The notes beneath the pieces were generated by a model, which was not told the origin of the DNA, ran no database searches, and worked only from the letters and a program-made list of their open reading frames with translations. A DNA stretch of 64,000 bases from Elymus sibiricus (Eukaryota > Streptophyta > Magnoliopsida > Poales > Poaceae): assembly GCA_039707655.1 (NCBI GenBank), contig CM077665.1:81655954-81719953 (forward strand), given 5' to 3'. The translations under genes were made by a program, and so were the position numbers. How positions within the stretch are numbered: position 1 is the stretch's first letter; each line of letters starts with the position of its first letter. This document shows positions 11,649 to 22,514 of the stretch, one piece after another.

Positions 11649-13218
11649 TGATACGTCTCCAACGTATCTATAATTTTTTCTTGTTCCATGCTATTATATT
11701 ATCATTCTAGGATACTTTTTGAGTAATTATTTACCAATTTATATTATTTTTGAGCACTAACATATTGACCCAGTGCCCAGTGCCAGTTGTTGTTTTCTGC
11801 GTGTTTTTTACTTTTCAGGTTTACATTACCAACCGAAGTCTAATTGCCACGAAACTTTTTTATGATTTTTTCTGGACCAAAATAAGACCTGGAAGCTTCG
11901 GGAGAAGACCGGAGGCTTGTGCCAATAGGGTGCGCCCTGGGGGGTGGCCGCGCCCTAATTGCTTGTGCCTCCTTGGCGCCCCTCCTGACCCCGTTATCTG
12001 GCCTATAAATTCTCATATATTCCAAGAACCCTAGGGTACATCCCGAAACACCTTTTCTGCCGCCGCAAGTCTCTGTTCCGCCGCGATCCCATCTGGAGTT
12101 CCGTTCTGGCACCCTGCCGGAGGGGAGATCGATCACGGAGGGCCTCTTCATCAACCTTGCTGCCCTCATGATGATGTGTGAGTACTTCACCACAGACCTA
12201 CGGGTCCGTATTTAGTACCTAGATGGCTATCCCTCTCTCTTTTGATCTTCAATACAATGATCATCGCATCTTCGCTTTGACCTATCCGATGTAATTCTTT
12301 TGTGCGGTGCATTTGTTGGGATCTGATGAATTGTGGGTTTATGTTTAGATTATTCATGAAAAGTATATGAGTCTTATCTTAAATTATTATGATTCTTAAT
12401 TGCACGATCATTATAGCTTCATAATTCTTTCTGATCTATTGATTTGCTTTGGCCAAGTAGATTGATCTTTCTTCAGTGAGAGAGGTGCATTGTAGTGGGT
12501 TCAATCTGACGAGTTTCTATATCCCAGTGACAGAAGGGGACAAGATGCATCTTTGTGTTGTTACCACTAAGGATAAAACAATGGGGTCTATTCATATTAA
12601 TTGATTTCACTTTGTCTGCATCATGTCATCGTTCTCCATGCATTACTCTGTTTGTCATGAACTTAATATGTAGAGAGGTAAGCATAGAAGCGCTCTTGAA
12701 GTGGAGTAATAGTAATAGGCGCAGGAAGGAGTTGGCCTATTTGTTTTGGACGTGATGCCTATATACACATGATCATTCCCGTGAATATCGCATAACTATG
12801 CGCTTTTCTATCAATTGCCCAACACTAATTTGTGTACCCGCCGTATGCTTATTTTCATGAGAGATGCCGCTAGGGAAAACTATGGCCCCAGGTCTGTTCA
12901 CTTATATATTTACAAACTTATCAATACCTCGTTGTTCTTATTTACCTTTTATTTTATTTTATAATTTATAATTATCTACTATTATCTACACACTTCACTT
13001 GCTTGCAAACAACGAGATCAAGGGGATTGACAACCCTCTTTCCGTGTTGGGTGCAAGTTGTTTGCTCTTTTGTGTGCAGCCGCTGAAGACGGTCGTGGAT
13101 CGGTATTCCTATTGGTTTGATGAACCTTGGTTTCATAACTGAGGGAAATACTTACCCGTATTGTGCTGCAATTACCTATTCCTCTTCACGGAAAACCCAA
13201 CACAGATCACAAGTATCA
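11649..13218 (+). repeat. 5' LTR of element B
   Basis: 1570 bp, TGATACGTCTCC to AAGTATCA, closely matching 31559-33138. It has a TATA box (TATAAAT, 12004-12010) with the CCCTAGGG leader. In the 3' LTR the TATA reads TACAAAT (near 31922), so only the 5' copy keeps the canonical box. Confidence 0.93.
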
Positions 13219-13229
13219 GGAAGGATTTC

Positions 13230-13247
13230 TGGCGTCGTTGCCGGGGA
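13230..13247 (+). other. Primer binding site of element B (tRNA-Asp type)
   Basis: TGGCGTCGTTGCCGGGGA, one base different from the complement of the 3' end of plant tRNA-Asp, eleven bases past the 5' LTR. This primer type is typical of the Athila/Tat branch of Ty3/Gypsy. Confidence 0.88.
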
Positions 13248-13382
13248 ATATCATCACCAACTATCAAGTAACTTCACACAAATTATCATTCACTTGGTCA
13301 TCTTTTTATTTGCTGTTATATTTAGTTTTTCTCATAAAAAACAAAAATCAAAAATATTTATCCTTGCTTGTTACTTGTTGCT

Positions 13383-14155
13383 ATGGCTAGTTCTTCTTTT
13401 GTTCTCGTTACTCCCGATAATGAGGTACTTACTTTTAGATAAAGGGGAGGAGAAAGTTTGGAGGATGCATGGTATAGGATTTGCTATGCCAAAATAAATC
13501 AACTAATAAGCAACCCACCATTACCTTGCTTCGTAATTTGTATGCTGGTGTGACAACTTGGTATAGGTTTGTCCTTGACACCATTACCAGTGGGAATTTC
13601 TTAATGTGTCAAACTTTGGATGCTTATAATGCCATTGAAAATCTTGTTCGAACACCACCTATTGTCGTTAATGAAACTATCTTGACCTTGGAACATGTCA
13701 TGCAAAGGTTTGATGCCATTGAAAAGAAAATGATTACTAGTGAACCAATTGAGGAGTTAGATAAAAAAACTTCATAATCATATCACTCTATTTGGGTCAC
13801 GGATAGGAATGACTTTGAAAACTTTAAAGGAAAAGGACATTATTATTGATGAGAGGGTAGAACAAGGTTTGAATAGAATTGATAAAATGGAGGAGGTCAT
13901 TGATAAACTAGGTTCTACTTTCACACCTTCTAAAACTAATGCTAGTACCTCTCGAAATAAAAGTCCCAAGTTCATATATATTCCTAAGAGCATTAGTACA
14001 CACCTCCTACCAAAAGAAACGAAGATCGCAAAATGATTAGTGTGTGTCCCAACTTTGTAAACTTGATAAAGGATCCTATCTTCAAACCTCCTACCATTGC
14101 TATTATTCACGATTGTGTTATTGAGGAGCTTGATGTCAAAGATGACAATACTTGA
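13383..14155 (+). pseudogene. Decayed gag-like gene of element B
   Basis: An ATG at 13383 opens a short peptide that stops at once. Reading on with shifts gives gag-like text: an ESLEDAWYRI segment (about 13450-13480), then LLRNLYAGVTTWYRF and a FLMCQTLDAYNAIENL segment (13520-13640), a coiled-coil-like stretch with many E/K (13690-13910) and a terminal segment ending at a TGA (14153-14155). At least one stop and two frameshifts separate these parts. The wording matches the N-terminal gag of Athila/Tat-type grass elements as I know them. No protease, RT or integrase follows. Confidence 0.7.
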
Positions 14156-16389
14156 AACTGGGCATTATGCCTAGCTAGGGGCATAAAACAATAACGCTTG
14201 TTGGGAGGCAACCCAATGGTTATCTTTATTTTTGTTTTTTTACTTTCTATTTTTCTATGATCACATGATTATTGCCTCTATAATGATTGTGTTTTTATGT
14301 TTTAATTAGTGTTTGTGCCAAGTAAAACCTTTGGGGTGACTCACATGATGAGTAGAATTGATACGGTGCAAAAACATAAACTTTAGCATCCAGTGCAGAA
14401 TTTCTCTGATTTTAATGGAACGTCTTTTTGATTTTTTACATAGTATTTCTATAGAAATTCTACAGGTTCTCCTAATTATTCAAAAAAATTAGAGTTACAT
14501 AAGTATAGGCTCTTTACAGATCATTGCAGACTGTTCTGTTTCAGACAGATTCTGTTTTTGCTTGCATAGTTTGCTTGTTTTGATGATGCTATGGATTGTA
14601 TCGGGGGGAATAAGCCATGGAGAAGTTAGAATACAGTACCTGTTATGCAATAATGAAATATGAATCAATTTATAATAGTACCTAAAGTATTTGATATGTT
14701 GCTTATACTAACAGACTCACGAGGTTTTGCTGAGTTTTGTGTAATTGAAGTTTTCAAGTTTTGGGTATTATCACGATGGACAATGGAATAAGGAGCGGCA
14801 AGAGCCTAAGCTTGGGGATGCCCAAGGCACCCCAAGGTAATAATCTAGGAAGACTCAAGCGTCTAAGCTTGGGGATGCCCCGGAAGGCATCCCCTGTTTC
14901 GTCTCAATCCATCGGTATGTCACTTGGAGCTATATTTTTATTCGTCACATGATATGAGTTTTGCTTGGAGCGTCGTTTGCTTTTGTTTGATTTTTTATTG
15001 TTTGCCACAATCATCATTGGCTGGACACACCTATTGAAGAGAGACACACCTTCATCATAATTTGTTAGAATACTATATGTGCTTCACTTATATCTTTTCA
15101 GCTTAGCAGTTGCTCTAGTGCTTCACTTATATCTTTTTTTAGCACGGTGGCGTATAGATTTTATAAATAATTGCACTCTCGTTCTTCACTTATATTTGTT
15201 TGAGAGTTAATAAATAGTGACGGTAATTTGCATGGGTCATAAGACTAGTCCAAAAATAATAGGTATTCAATGAGTGATAATCGAAACCATCATGTAGCAC
15301 ATAAAAGAGAAATTGTGGGTTAATGATATTGATGTGGTAATATGAAAAGGTGTGAGTGCATCATTGTGGATTCGTAGAGGTGTCGGTATTAAGAGGTGTT
15401 AACTTCTTGTTTGTCTAAAAATTTAAAAGGCATGGTGAGGATGTGTGAGCATTTCTATTCCTCGTTAAAATTCTAGTGTTGTTTCGGGTCGGAGGCGCGC
15501 GATGGTTAGCTCCTCCTAACCTTCTCCCTCTGGGCATGCGAGTAGTACTTTGATTTGTGATAAAACTAATAAAACTTTGCAATAAGTATATGAGTTCTTT
15601 ATGGCTAATGTGAAACCATGGACATACGCAATCTCACCTCCTCATATTTTGCTAGCCTCTTCGGTACCATGCTTTGCCCAATCTAACCTCGAGGATTGGT
15701 GCAAACTTTGCCGGTGCATCCAAACCCCGTGACATGATATGCTCTATCACACATAAGCCTCCTTATATCTTCCTCAAAACAGTCACCATACCTACCTATT
15801 ATGACATTTCCATAGCCATTCCGAGATATATTACCATGCAAATTTCATCGTCACATCATATGACTACTTCGTTCATCATCATATTGCTTTGCATGATCAT
15901 ATAGAGTTGACATAGTATTTGTGGCAAAGCCACCGTTCATCATATTTTTACATGTCACGCTAGATCATTGCACATCCTGGTACACTGCGATAGGCATTCA
16001 TATTGAGTCATATTGTTTCATAGTTCTTCATATCGAGTTTTCATATTGAGTTGTAAGTAAATAAAAGTGTGATGATCATCATTATGATAGCATTGTCCCA
16101 GTGAGGAAATAAAAAAGTGAGAGGCCAAATGAGCGCACCATATATAAAAAAATAAAAAAAATGAAAATGAGAGAAAAAGATAGAAGGGACTTTGCTACCA
16201 TCCTTTACCACACTTGTGCCTCAAAGTGGCACCTTCTTTTTCATATAGAGAGTCTCATGTTATGACATTTTCATATGCTAGTGGGGATCACTTTTTCATT
16301 ATTATAGACTTAGCTTGTATATTCCGATGACGGGCTTCCTACAAATGCCCGAGGTCTTCATGAGCAAGTAAGTTGGAAGCACACCCCAC
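14156..16389 (+). mobile_element. 3' non-coding backbone of element B, first part
   Basis: About 2.2 kb without coding potential but rich in structures also present in element D. These are a hairpin (TTGGGAGGCAACCCAA, 14201-14216), two AAGCTTGGGGATG tracts (14808-14820 and 14865-14880) with complementary GGCATCCCC, three CTTCACTTATAT motifs (about 15082, 15121 and 15184), a GGTTAG/CTAACC hairpin (about 15502-15521) and a block of about 190 bp (15655-15845) nearly copied at 61670-61855. The backbone resumes at 20754-20882 and 31125-31558. Confidence 0.75.
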
Positions 16390-16392
16390 TTA

Positions 16393-16406
16393 GGGCCTGT
16401 TCTGAA
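16393..16406 (+). repeat. Left terminal inverted repeat of the Harbinger element
   Basis: GGGCCTGTTCTGAA, the exact reverse complement of 20737-20750. Looser complementarity continues inward (AGCTTCTC on both sides). Confidence 0.93.
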
Positions 16407-17045
16407 ACCATCTAGCTTCTCAAAAACTTCTCATAACCAGCTTCTTCCCCTACTTCTTGCTTCAGTTGGCGAACCTGGAGCGTTCTGGAGCATCGCTAGC
16501 TTCTCCAAGCCCCTGGATGAGCTGGCAGCCCAGCTGGGGCGCTCTAGGCCTGCTGGTTGACAGCTTGGGCCAGCTAGAAGGAGCCCATATGTGGGGCGAA
16601 CTGCACACAGGCCAAAAAAAAAGAAAACAAGCTGGGCCATAGTGCTTGGGTGAAAGGCTGGGCTGTTTTTTTTTTCACAGGACAATTTCTGCGATTTTGA
16701 GGTTGTACAGAGTACTATTTTGTGGCAATGCTATGTTGAAAACATAGCCCAAATGTATTTGTGAAAGAATCACTAATATTTCGTTGTAAACATGTACAGA
16801 GTACATTTGTGTGGTAAAGCTATGGTGAAAACATGTACGTACAGAGAGCATTTTGTTGGTACATGAAGCAACAAATGTACAGGAAACATGTAGTATTTTG
16901 AAATATCCCAATTTTTCTCAGCTAACATAAAATATAATTCAGCAGAAAAACTAGTTATGTCATGTGTCATATAACAAAAGCCCCATTTGCATACAAGTTT
17001 GCAAATCAATATGGTCATACATCTAAAATTAGGAACATGATTACT

Positions 17046-18367
17046 TCACCAACTAAGAGCAATGGCAGTAGCTAGTTCATGCCTAAACAGATCCATGTTA
17101 GGACCACTTTCTGCCGTTGTTGAAGCATCCGATGCATTTGAAGGAATAGCATACTTCTTGTATCTATCAGGAATAGTTGGAACATAATCCGGATCCCTCT
17201 CACACCGAAGAAAGTGAAGATCCTCTTTGTCATGGAGGCGGACGTAGTTGTGTAGTGTCATGGTAGCCGCAACAATCATTTTTTGTGTTGCAATCGAGTA
17301 GTTTGGCATCTTGAGCAAGATTTGCCATTTCATCTTCCACACACCAAAGGTTCTTTCTATGGTATTGCGCTTGGAAGAATGGATCCGGTTGAACTTCTCT
17401 ACGGGAGTAGTTGGGGGCGCACCTCTTTGGAAGTCGGGGACGTGATAGTGTTCTCCTTTATACGGTGCTAGATAGCCATCTCTGTTAGGGTAACCGGCGT
17501 CTACAAGGTAATACTTGCCTACACAAAAAGTGACAACAAACAAGATTGTGAGTTGAAGGATATGTTACATAAGTTGCAACAACAAGAAATACTAACCTTT
17601 GGGAGGATGTGGGAATGTGGCCTTGTCATTTTCAATTGCATGGAATAGCACACTTGTATCATGCATAGAACCCGGTTGTCCAATTGAAGCATAGGTGAAA
17701 TGCATATCAAAGTCGCATACTGCCATCACATTTTGAGTTGTTGCACCCGTTCTTCCAATGTACCTTACTTTTGAAGGTCCCTCTGGAATTGAAGCCCTAA
17801 TATGTGTCCCATCTATTGCACCAATGCAGTCTTTGAGGTGAGGATAAGCCCTTTTATCACGCTTAATCCTATCATGCACAATGTGAAAATTTGGGTCTTG
17901 AGGCCTAATGTAGTGACACGACATCTTGATCACACAAGCTAGAACCTCATGGAACTTACGGTGGACTGTATCTGCTCCATGTTTGAAACGGTTTTGGGTT
18001 CTCCTATTTGATTCACAACCCCCAAGGTCCACAAGAACATAGCAAGAGACTCATAAGTGGTAACAAAGCATGTTTCTTTGAGGCCATACTCTGCCACCAA
18101 CTTGTCATGAAGATCAAAGAACACATGTGCATTCATTCTCAACATTGTGTACGTCTCCCCGGGTGTGCCAATAGTCTCTTGCAACCATTCAAAACCGGTC
18201 AACCTAGATGTCCTAGGCTCGGCCTTCATGACCCAACTTTTACAATAATTACCAACGATGGATGACACACCTGAACAACGCATGTCCATATCATGTTGAT
18301 ATTGGAAAACCATAATTTTCTTTCTTTCATAATTAGTGTCATCATCACTTTCACTATCCGATGACAT
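17046..18367 (-). pseudogene. Harbinger transposase (DDE nuclease), one frameshift
   Basis: This DDE_Tnp_4-type nuclease cuts and rejoins transposon ends. An ATG at 18367 begins an acidic N-terminus (SSDSESDDD), followed by a helix-turn-helix-like part. After a slip in a five-base C run (plus-strand 18019-18023) the frame continues with FKHGADTVHRKFHEVL. First catalytic Asp is in AIDGTHIRA, second in LVDAGYPNR, Glu in NTIERTFGVW. An intron (17519-17596 on the minus strand, GT...AG, 78 bp) splits the gene after PPKG and restores the frame into KYYLVDAG. All three catalytic residues are present. A single missing base is the only break seen, so either it is a recent loss or a sequencing error. 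It lies 3' of the Myb-like gene in the same orientation. Confidence 0.9.
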
Positions 18368-18627
18368 CTGCATATAAACAATCACCAACATATGAAAAAC
18401 AAGTTAGCACCAATTAGATCAAGAACATAGACATAATGCATACATAAATAGCAAACACTAGGCTCAACAACATAGACATAAAAGATGGTTCCACAATGCC
18501 TACATAAATAGATGGAATGGTATCAAGTAGCTCCCATACTTTAAGAAGTAGGTTCAACATAAAAGACACAAATAGTTTTGATAGCAAAGGATAATTGACC
18601 ATCACACATAGATGGAATGAAAGGTAA

Positions 18628-19601
18628 CTACTTCTTATACTTCAAGTCATACTTCCTACGCAACCAACCCTTTCGAGAGTCAGGAGGCATGTAAAGAAAC
18701 ATCTCCCTTTGTGCCCTCTTCACAAACAACTCGCTAGCCATAAAGAACTCATCGGTATCAACTGTTGCACCACAAGCAATGACTTCGTCCATGACCGAGG
18801 TGACACAGTTTGCCTCATCTTGCTTTATGAAAGACTGAAATGACGAGTGAGAAGCCTCGGCTATGTCACCAATCCTTGTAACTTGCTGACACATCACTTG
18901 TGCGGTCTTGGGTTTCTTGTTCTTCTCTGGAATGATGATTCCAAGCCTCACTTTAGATGAACTAGGTGTTGCCGGAGATGCTTGTTCTTCCGTATCATCC
19001 AAATCAAGATCCTGGATGTCATCAACATTGATGGATTCTTTCACTGCCGCACTAGAGGGGGGAGGTATGCCAGAAGAGGGATTCCAATGATCAGTACCAT
19101 CAGTTGTGATATCTCCAAAAATAACCCGCAACTTTTCTTCATTAGCAAGTCCTTTCTTCTTGAACTTGCCACAACCTTTAATATCCTGTAAATCAACAAG
19201 TGAAAACATTATTAGTAAATAAAGATATATGGCTAAATTAAGATACATGATGCAACAGCAAAAGAACTCACAATTTTAGCCTTCTTCCACCACTCATCAT
19301 CTTGTGACACGGTGTTGTTCACATAGTCCCATCCGGCTCCGGTCTCCCGAAACTTGAGTTTCTTGAACAAGGTGAAATCAGCTTTAAGCTTGTCCCATTT
19401 TTTTTTCATTTCTATATGTGTGTAGTCAAGCCCGGTTCTCATCTTAAATTGTCTTGTCACCTCATCAAATGCATTTGGGGTCAGATAATTGCCTGGCCTA
19501 TTTCCAGCATCCACTTGATCGGCAAACAACTCACACACAATTCGAGTGTTTTCAGCGCTCCATTCAGCGGTCACGCTTGACACTTCTCTACGAAAATGCA
19601 T
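18628..19601 (-). CDS. Harbinger Myb/SANT-like DNA-binding protein (ORF1)
   Basis: In PIF/Harbinger elements this second protein binds DNA and helps the transposase reach the nucleus and the element ends. Exon 1 (19601-19272) encodes a Myb/SANT-like domain with W in SAEWSAENTRIVCELF, then a KKKWDKLKADF helix and DDEWW. Intron 19186-19271 (86 bp, GT...AG, phase 0) joins ...KAKI to DIKGCGKF. Exon 2 (19185-18628) has a low-complexity acidic/serine linker and a helical C-terminus ending in a basic RRKYDLKYKK. The spliced frame is 295 codons with no internal stop. Start chosen as the first ATG before the Myb-like part; its position just inside the long 5' region suits an upstream gene. Splice sites are inferred from sequence only. 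Confidence 0.85.
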
Positions 19602-20736
19602 GTCACATTGGTCCTCACAGGTACTAGGATAATATGAAAACTGAAGTTTTTTGCAAAGCCAAAATCATGTCAAACCTGAACTACACCATGCAGGGTGATG
19701 ATTATATAACAACACATGAACAGAGCAGCAGCTAGTACAATGACAGTTTTGACAATGTTAAGGATAAAGCTGTTTCTAGTACAATGACAGTTTTAAGACG
19801 ACGACGAGGACTATTGTATGGTCTAAGATAAATATGTGAAGCCCGAGCACACACGTATGCTCAGGTAGGCTTTTCTGCTTCTGTATCAAAAGTACTAATA
19901 TGATAAATACAGGGGATTTAACTTCTCTCCAGATTGCTTTCTTTTCTTCTGGATTCTGCCTGCCTTAAACAAATAAACTAATATCTTAGCATAACTGGTA
20001 CTATCTTAGCAGTACACATACTAGTTCAAACCGGTAATATCTTAGCAGTACTACACATACTAGTTATATCTTAGCAGTACACATACTAGACTGCACAAAA
20101 ATTCAGTTACAAATGTACAAAAATTCAGTTTTCAGTAACAGTACAGGAATAGCATGTCTGACATAGGTACAAATCCATTGTTGGAGCTCACCTTCTGGTT
20201 TGGGCAAGAGGACTCGGTCGAAGGGCTGCTGCTCCTTGCTCCGGCGCTGGTTTCGGGAGTCAATTGCGTCCGGGTGACCTCGCCATTGCCATGGGATGCT
20301 GCTCCAAGTCGGTGGAGGGAGGAGCGCCGCTGAGCAGGGGATCCGGCGGGAAAGTGGCCCGGATGGCCGGATCTGTAGGCGAGGAGGGGGGCCGGCCGGC
20401 GATGGGTGTACTGGGTGTGGCGGCGCGACTGACGGCGGGTCGAGGGTTCGAGAGGGAGAGGTGGGGAGAACGAGGGAGGAGGAGGGGGATAACTGTTCGA
20501 GAGGGAGAGGGGGGGCTCGGTTCTGCTCCTGGTCAGCCCCAAACGTTTTCCTGGGCGGTGGCAGTTTCGGCGTAAATAGGGCCAACTCCAGATTCCGTTA
20601 ATTCGTGGAGCTGGGTTTTCCTCGCTCCTAAAAAATGCACTACGGCCCATGACTGCTTCGCGATTTCAGCTTCTAGGAGCAAATGCGTTCTGCAGCGTTT
20701 TATATCTGAAGTTAGAGAAGCTGGGAGCTGGAGAGG
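19602..20736. other. 5' region of the Harbinger element
   Basis: About 1.1 kb upstream of the Myb-like gene. It includes short repeats of ATCTTAGCAGTAC and ACATACTAG (19990-20095) and a GC-rich part (20180-20560) with several overlapping open frames on both strands. Those frames lack any recognisable domain and look like by-products of composition. A minus-strand promoter is likely here but no clear TATA box was identified. Confidence 0.5.
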
Positions 20737-20753
20737 TTCAGAACAGGCCCTTA

Positions 20754-20882
20754 GCCTCAGTTGAGCTTTCATACACTTATAGCTCTAGTGCATCATTTGC
20801 ATGGCAATGCCTACTCCTTGCATTGACATCTATCGATGGGCATCTCCATAGCCCGTTGCTGTGCCTAGTTGATGTGAGATTA
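20754..20882 (+). mobile_element. Element B internal sequence between two insertions
   Basis: A 129-bp remnant of element B's 3' non-coding backbone, matching 62330-62460 of element D (TCATTTGCATGGCAATGCC against a near-identical stretch). It lies between the Harbinger element and element C. Confidence 0.75.
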
Positions 20883-22408
20883 TTGATACGTCCATTTTGC
20901 ATCATGCTTTTATATTGATCTTTATTGCATTATGGGCTGTTATTACACATTTTGGTACAATACTTATACCTTTTCTCTCTTATTTTACAAGGTTTACATG
21001 AAGAGGGAGAATGCCGGCAGCTGGAATTCTGGACTGGAAAAGGAGCAAATCTGAGATACCTATTCTGCACAACTCCAAAAGTCCTGAAAATCTATGGAGA
21101 ATTATTTTGGAATATATAAAAAATACTGGGCGAAGAAAATACCAGAGGGGACCCACCAGGCAGCCACAAGCCTGGAGGGCGCACCTTACCCCCCAGGGCG
21201 CGCCCTAGTGGCTTGTGGGCCCCCTGGCTGGCCTCCGGTGCCCCTCTTCTGCTATATGAAGCATTTTGACCTGGAAAAAATCAGAAGAGAGCTTTCGGGA
21301 CGAAGCGCCGCTGTCTCGAGGTGGAACCTGGGCAGTAGCAATCTAGGGCTTTGGCGAATCGGTTCTGCCCGGGAAACTTCCCTCCCGGAGGGGGAAAGCG
21401 AAGCCATCGCCATCACCAACGATCCTCTCATCGAGAGGGGGTCAACCTCCATCAACATCTTCACCAGCACCATGTCCTCTCCAAACCCTAGTTCATCTCT
21501 TGTATCCGATCTTTGTCTCAAAACCTCAGATTGGTACCTGTGGGTTGCTAGTAGTGTTAATTACTCCTTGTAGTTTATGCTAGTTGGTTTACTTGGTGGA
21601 AGATCATATGTTCAGATCCTTAATGATAATTAATACTCCTCTGATTATGAACATGAATAAGTTTTGTGAGTAGTTACGTTTGTTCCCGAGGACATGGGAT
21701 AAGTCTTGCTATAAGTAATCATGTGAATTTGGTATTCGTTCGATATTTTGATGAGATGTATGTTGTCTCTCCTCTAGTGGTGTCATGTGAACGTCGACTA
21801 CATGACACTTCAGCATTATTTGGGCCTAGGGGAAGGCATTGGTAAGTAATAAGTAGATGATGGGTTGCTAGAGTGACAGAAGCTTAAACCCTAGTTTATG
21901 CGTTGCTTCGTAAGGGGCTGATTTGGATCCATATGTTTCATGCTATGGTTAGATTTATCTTAATTTTTCTTTCGTAGTTGCGGATGCTTGCAAGAGAGGT
22001 TAATCATAAGTGGGAGGCTTTTCCAAGTAAGGGAAGCACCCAAGCACCGGTCCACCCACATATCAAATTATCAAAGTAACGAACGCGAATCATATGAGCA
22101 TGATGAAAACTAGCTTGACAGAAATTCCCATGTGTCCTCGGGAGCGCTTTGCTTTATATAAGAGTTTGTCCAGGCTTGTCCTTTGCTACAAAAAGGATTG
22201 GGCCACCTTGCTTCATCTTTGCTACATTTATTACTTGCTACCCGTCATGAATTATCTTATCACAAAACTATCTGTTACCGATAATTTCAGTGCTTGCACA
22301 GAATACCTTACTGAAAACCACTTGTCATTTCCTTCTGCTTCTCGTTGGGTTCGACACTCTTACTTATCGAAAGGACTACGATAGATCCCCTATACTTGTG
22401 GGTCATCA
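20883..22408 (+). repeat. 5' LTR of element C
   Basis: TGATACGTCCATTTTGC to CTTGTGGGTCATCA, 1526 bp. Contains a GC-rich inverted module (21180-21225), a TATA-like GCTATATGAAG (about 21252) and a second TATA-like TTTATATAAG (about 22153). Very similar to 29600-31124 with scattered substitutions. Confidence 0.95.
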
Positions 22409-22419
22409 AGACTCTTTTC

Positions 22420-22437
22420 TGGCGCTGTTGCCGGGGA
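22420..22437 (+). other. Primer binding site of element C (tRNA-Asp type)
   Basis: TGGCGCTGTTGCCGGGGA, one mismatch to the complement of the plant tRNA-Asp 3' end, eleven bases after the LTR. Confidence 0.9.
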
Positions 22438-22514
22438 GTGAAGCGCTTTTGGTGAGTGGAATTTGGTAAGGAAAAATTTATATAGGGTGCTGAAATTTAC
22501 TGTCACTTGTTACT

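Larger units (their letters stand above)
16393..20750 (-). mobile_element. PIF/Harbinger DNA transposon
   Basis: 4358 bp bounded by terminal inverted repeats starting GGGCCTGTTCTGAA and by the 3-bp duplication TTA (16390-16392 and 20751-20753), both hallmarks of PIF/Harbinger. It holds the two genes such elements need, both on the minus strand: a Myb/SANT-like protein (18628-19601) and a DDE transposase (17046-18367). It interrupts the non-coding part of element B. A GC-rich stretch (20180-20560) next to the right end probably carries the promoter side. One frameshift in the transposase is the only clear defect seen. Confidence 0.95.

Noticed and set aside
20103..20650. Overlapping frames of 100-172 codons on both strands
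   Set aside because: Low-complexity proline/serine/arginine text in a GC-rich 5' region of the Harbinger element; no conserved motif.
21094..21573. Frame of 159 codons inside the LTR of element C (and its twin at 29924-30289)
   Set aside because: LTR leader sequence; differences between the two LTR copies do not preserve protein and no domain is present.
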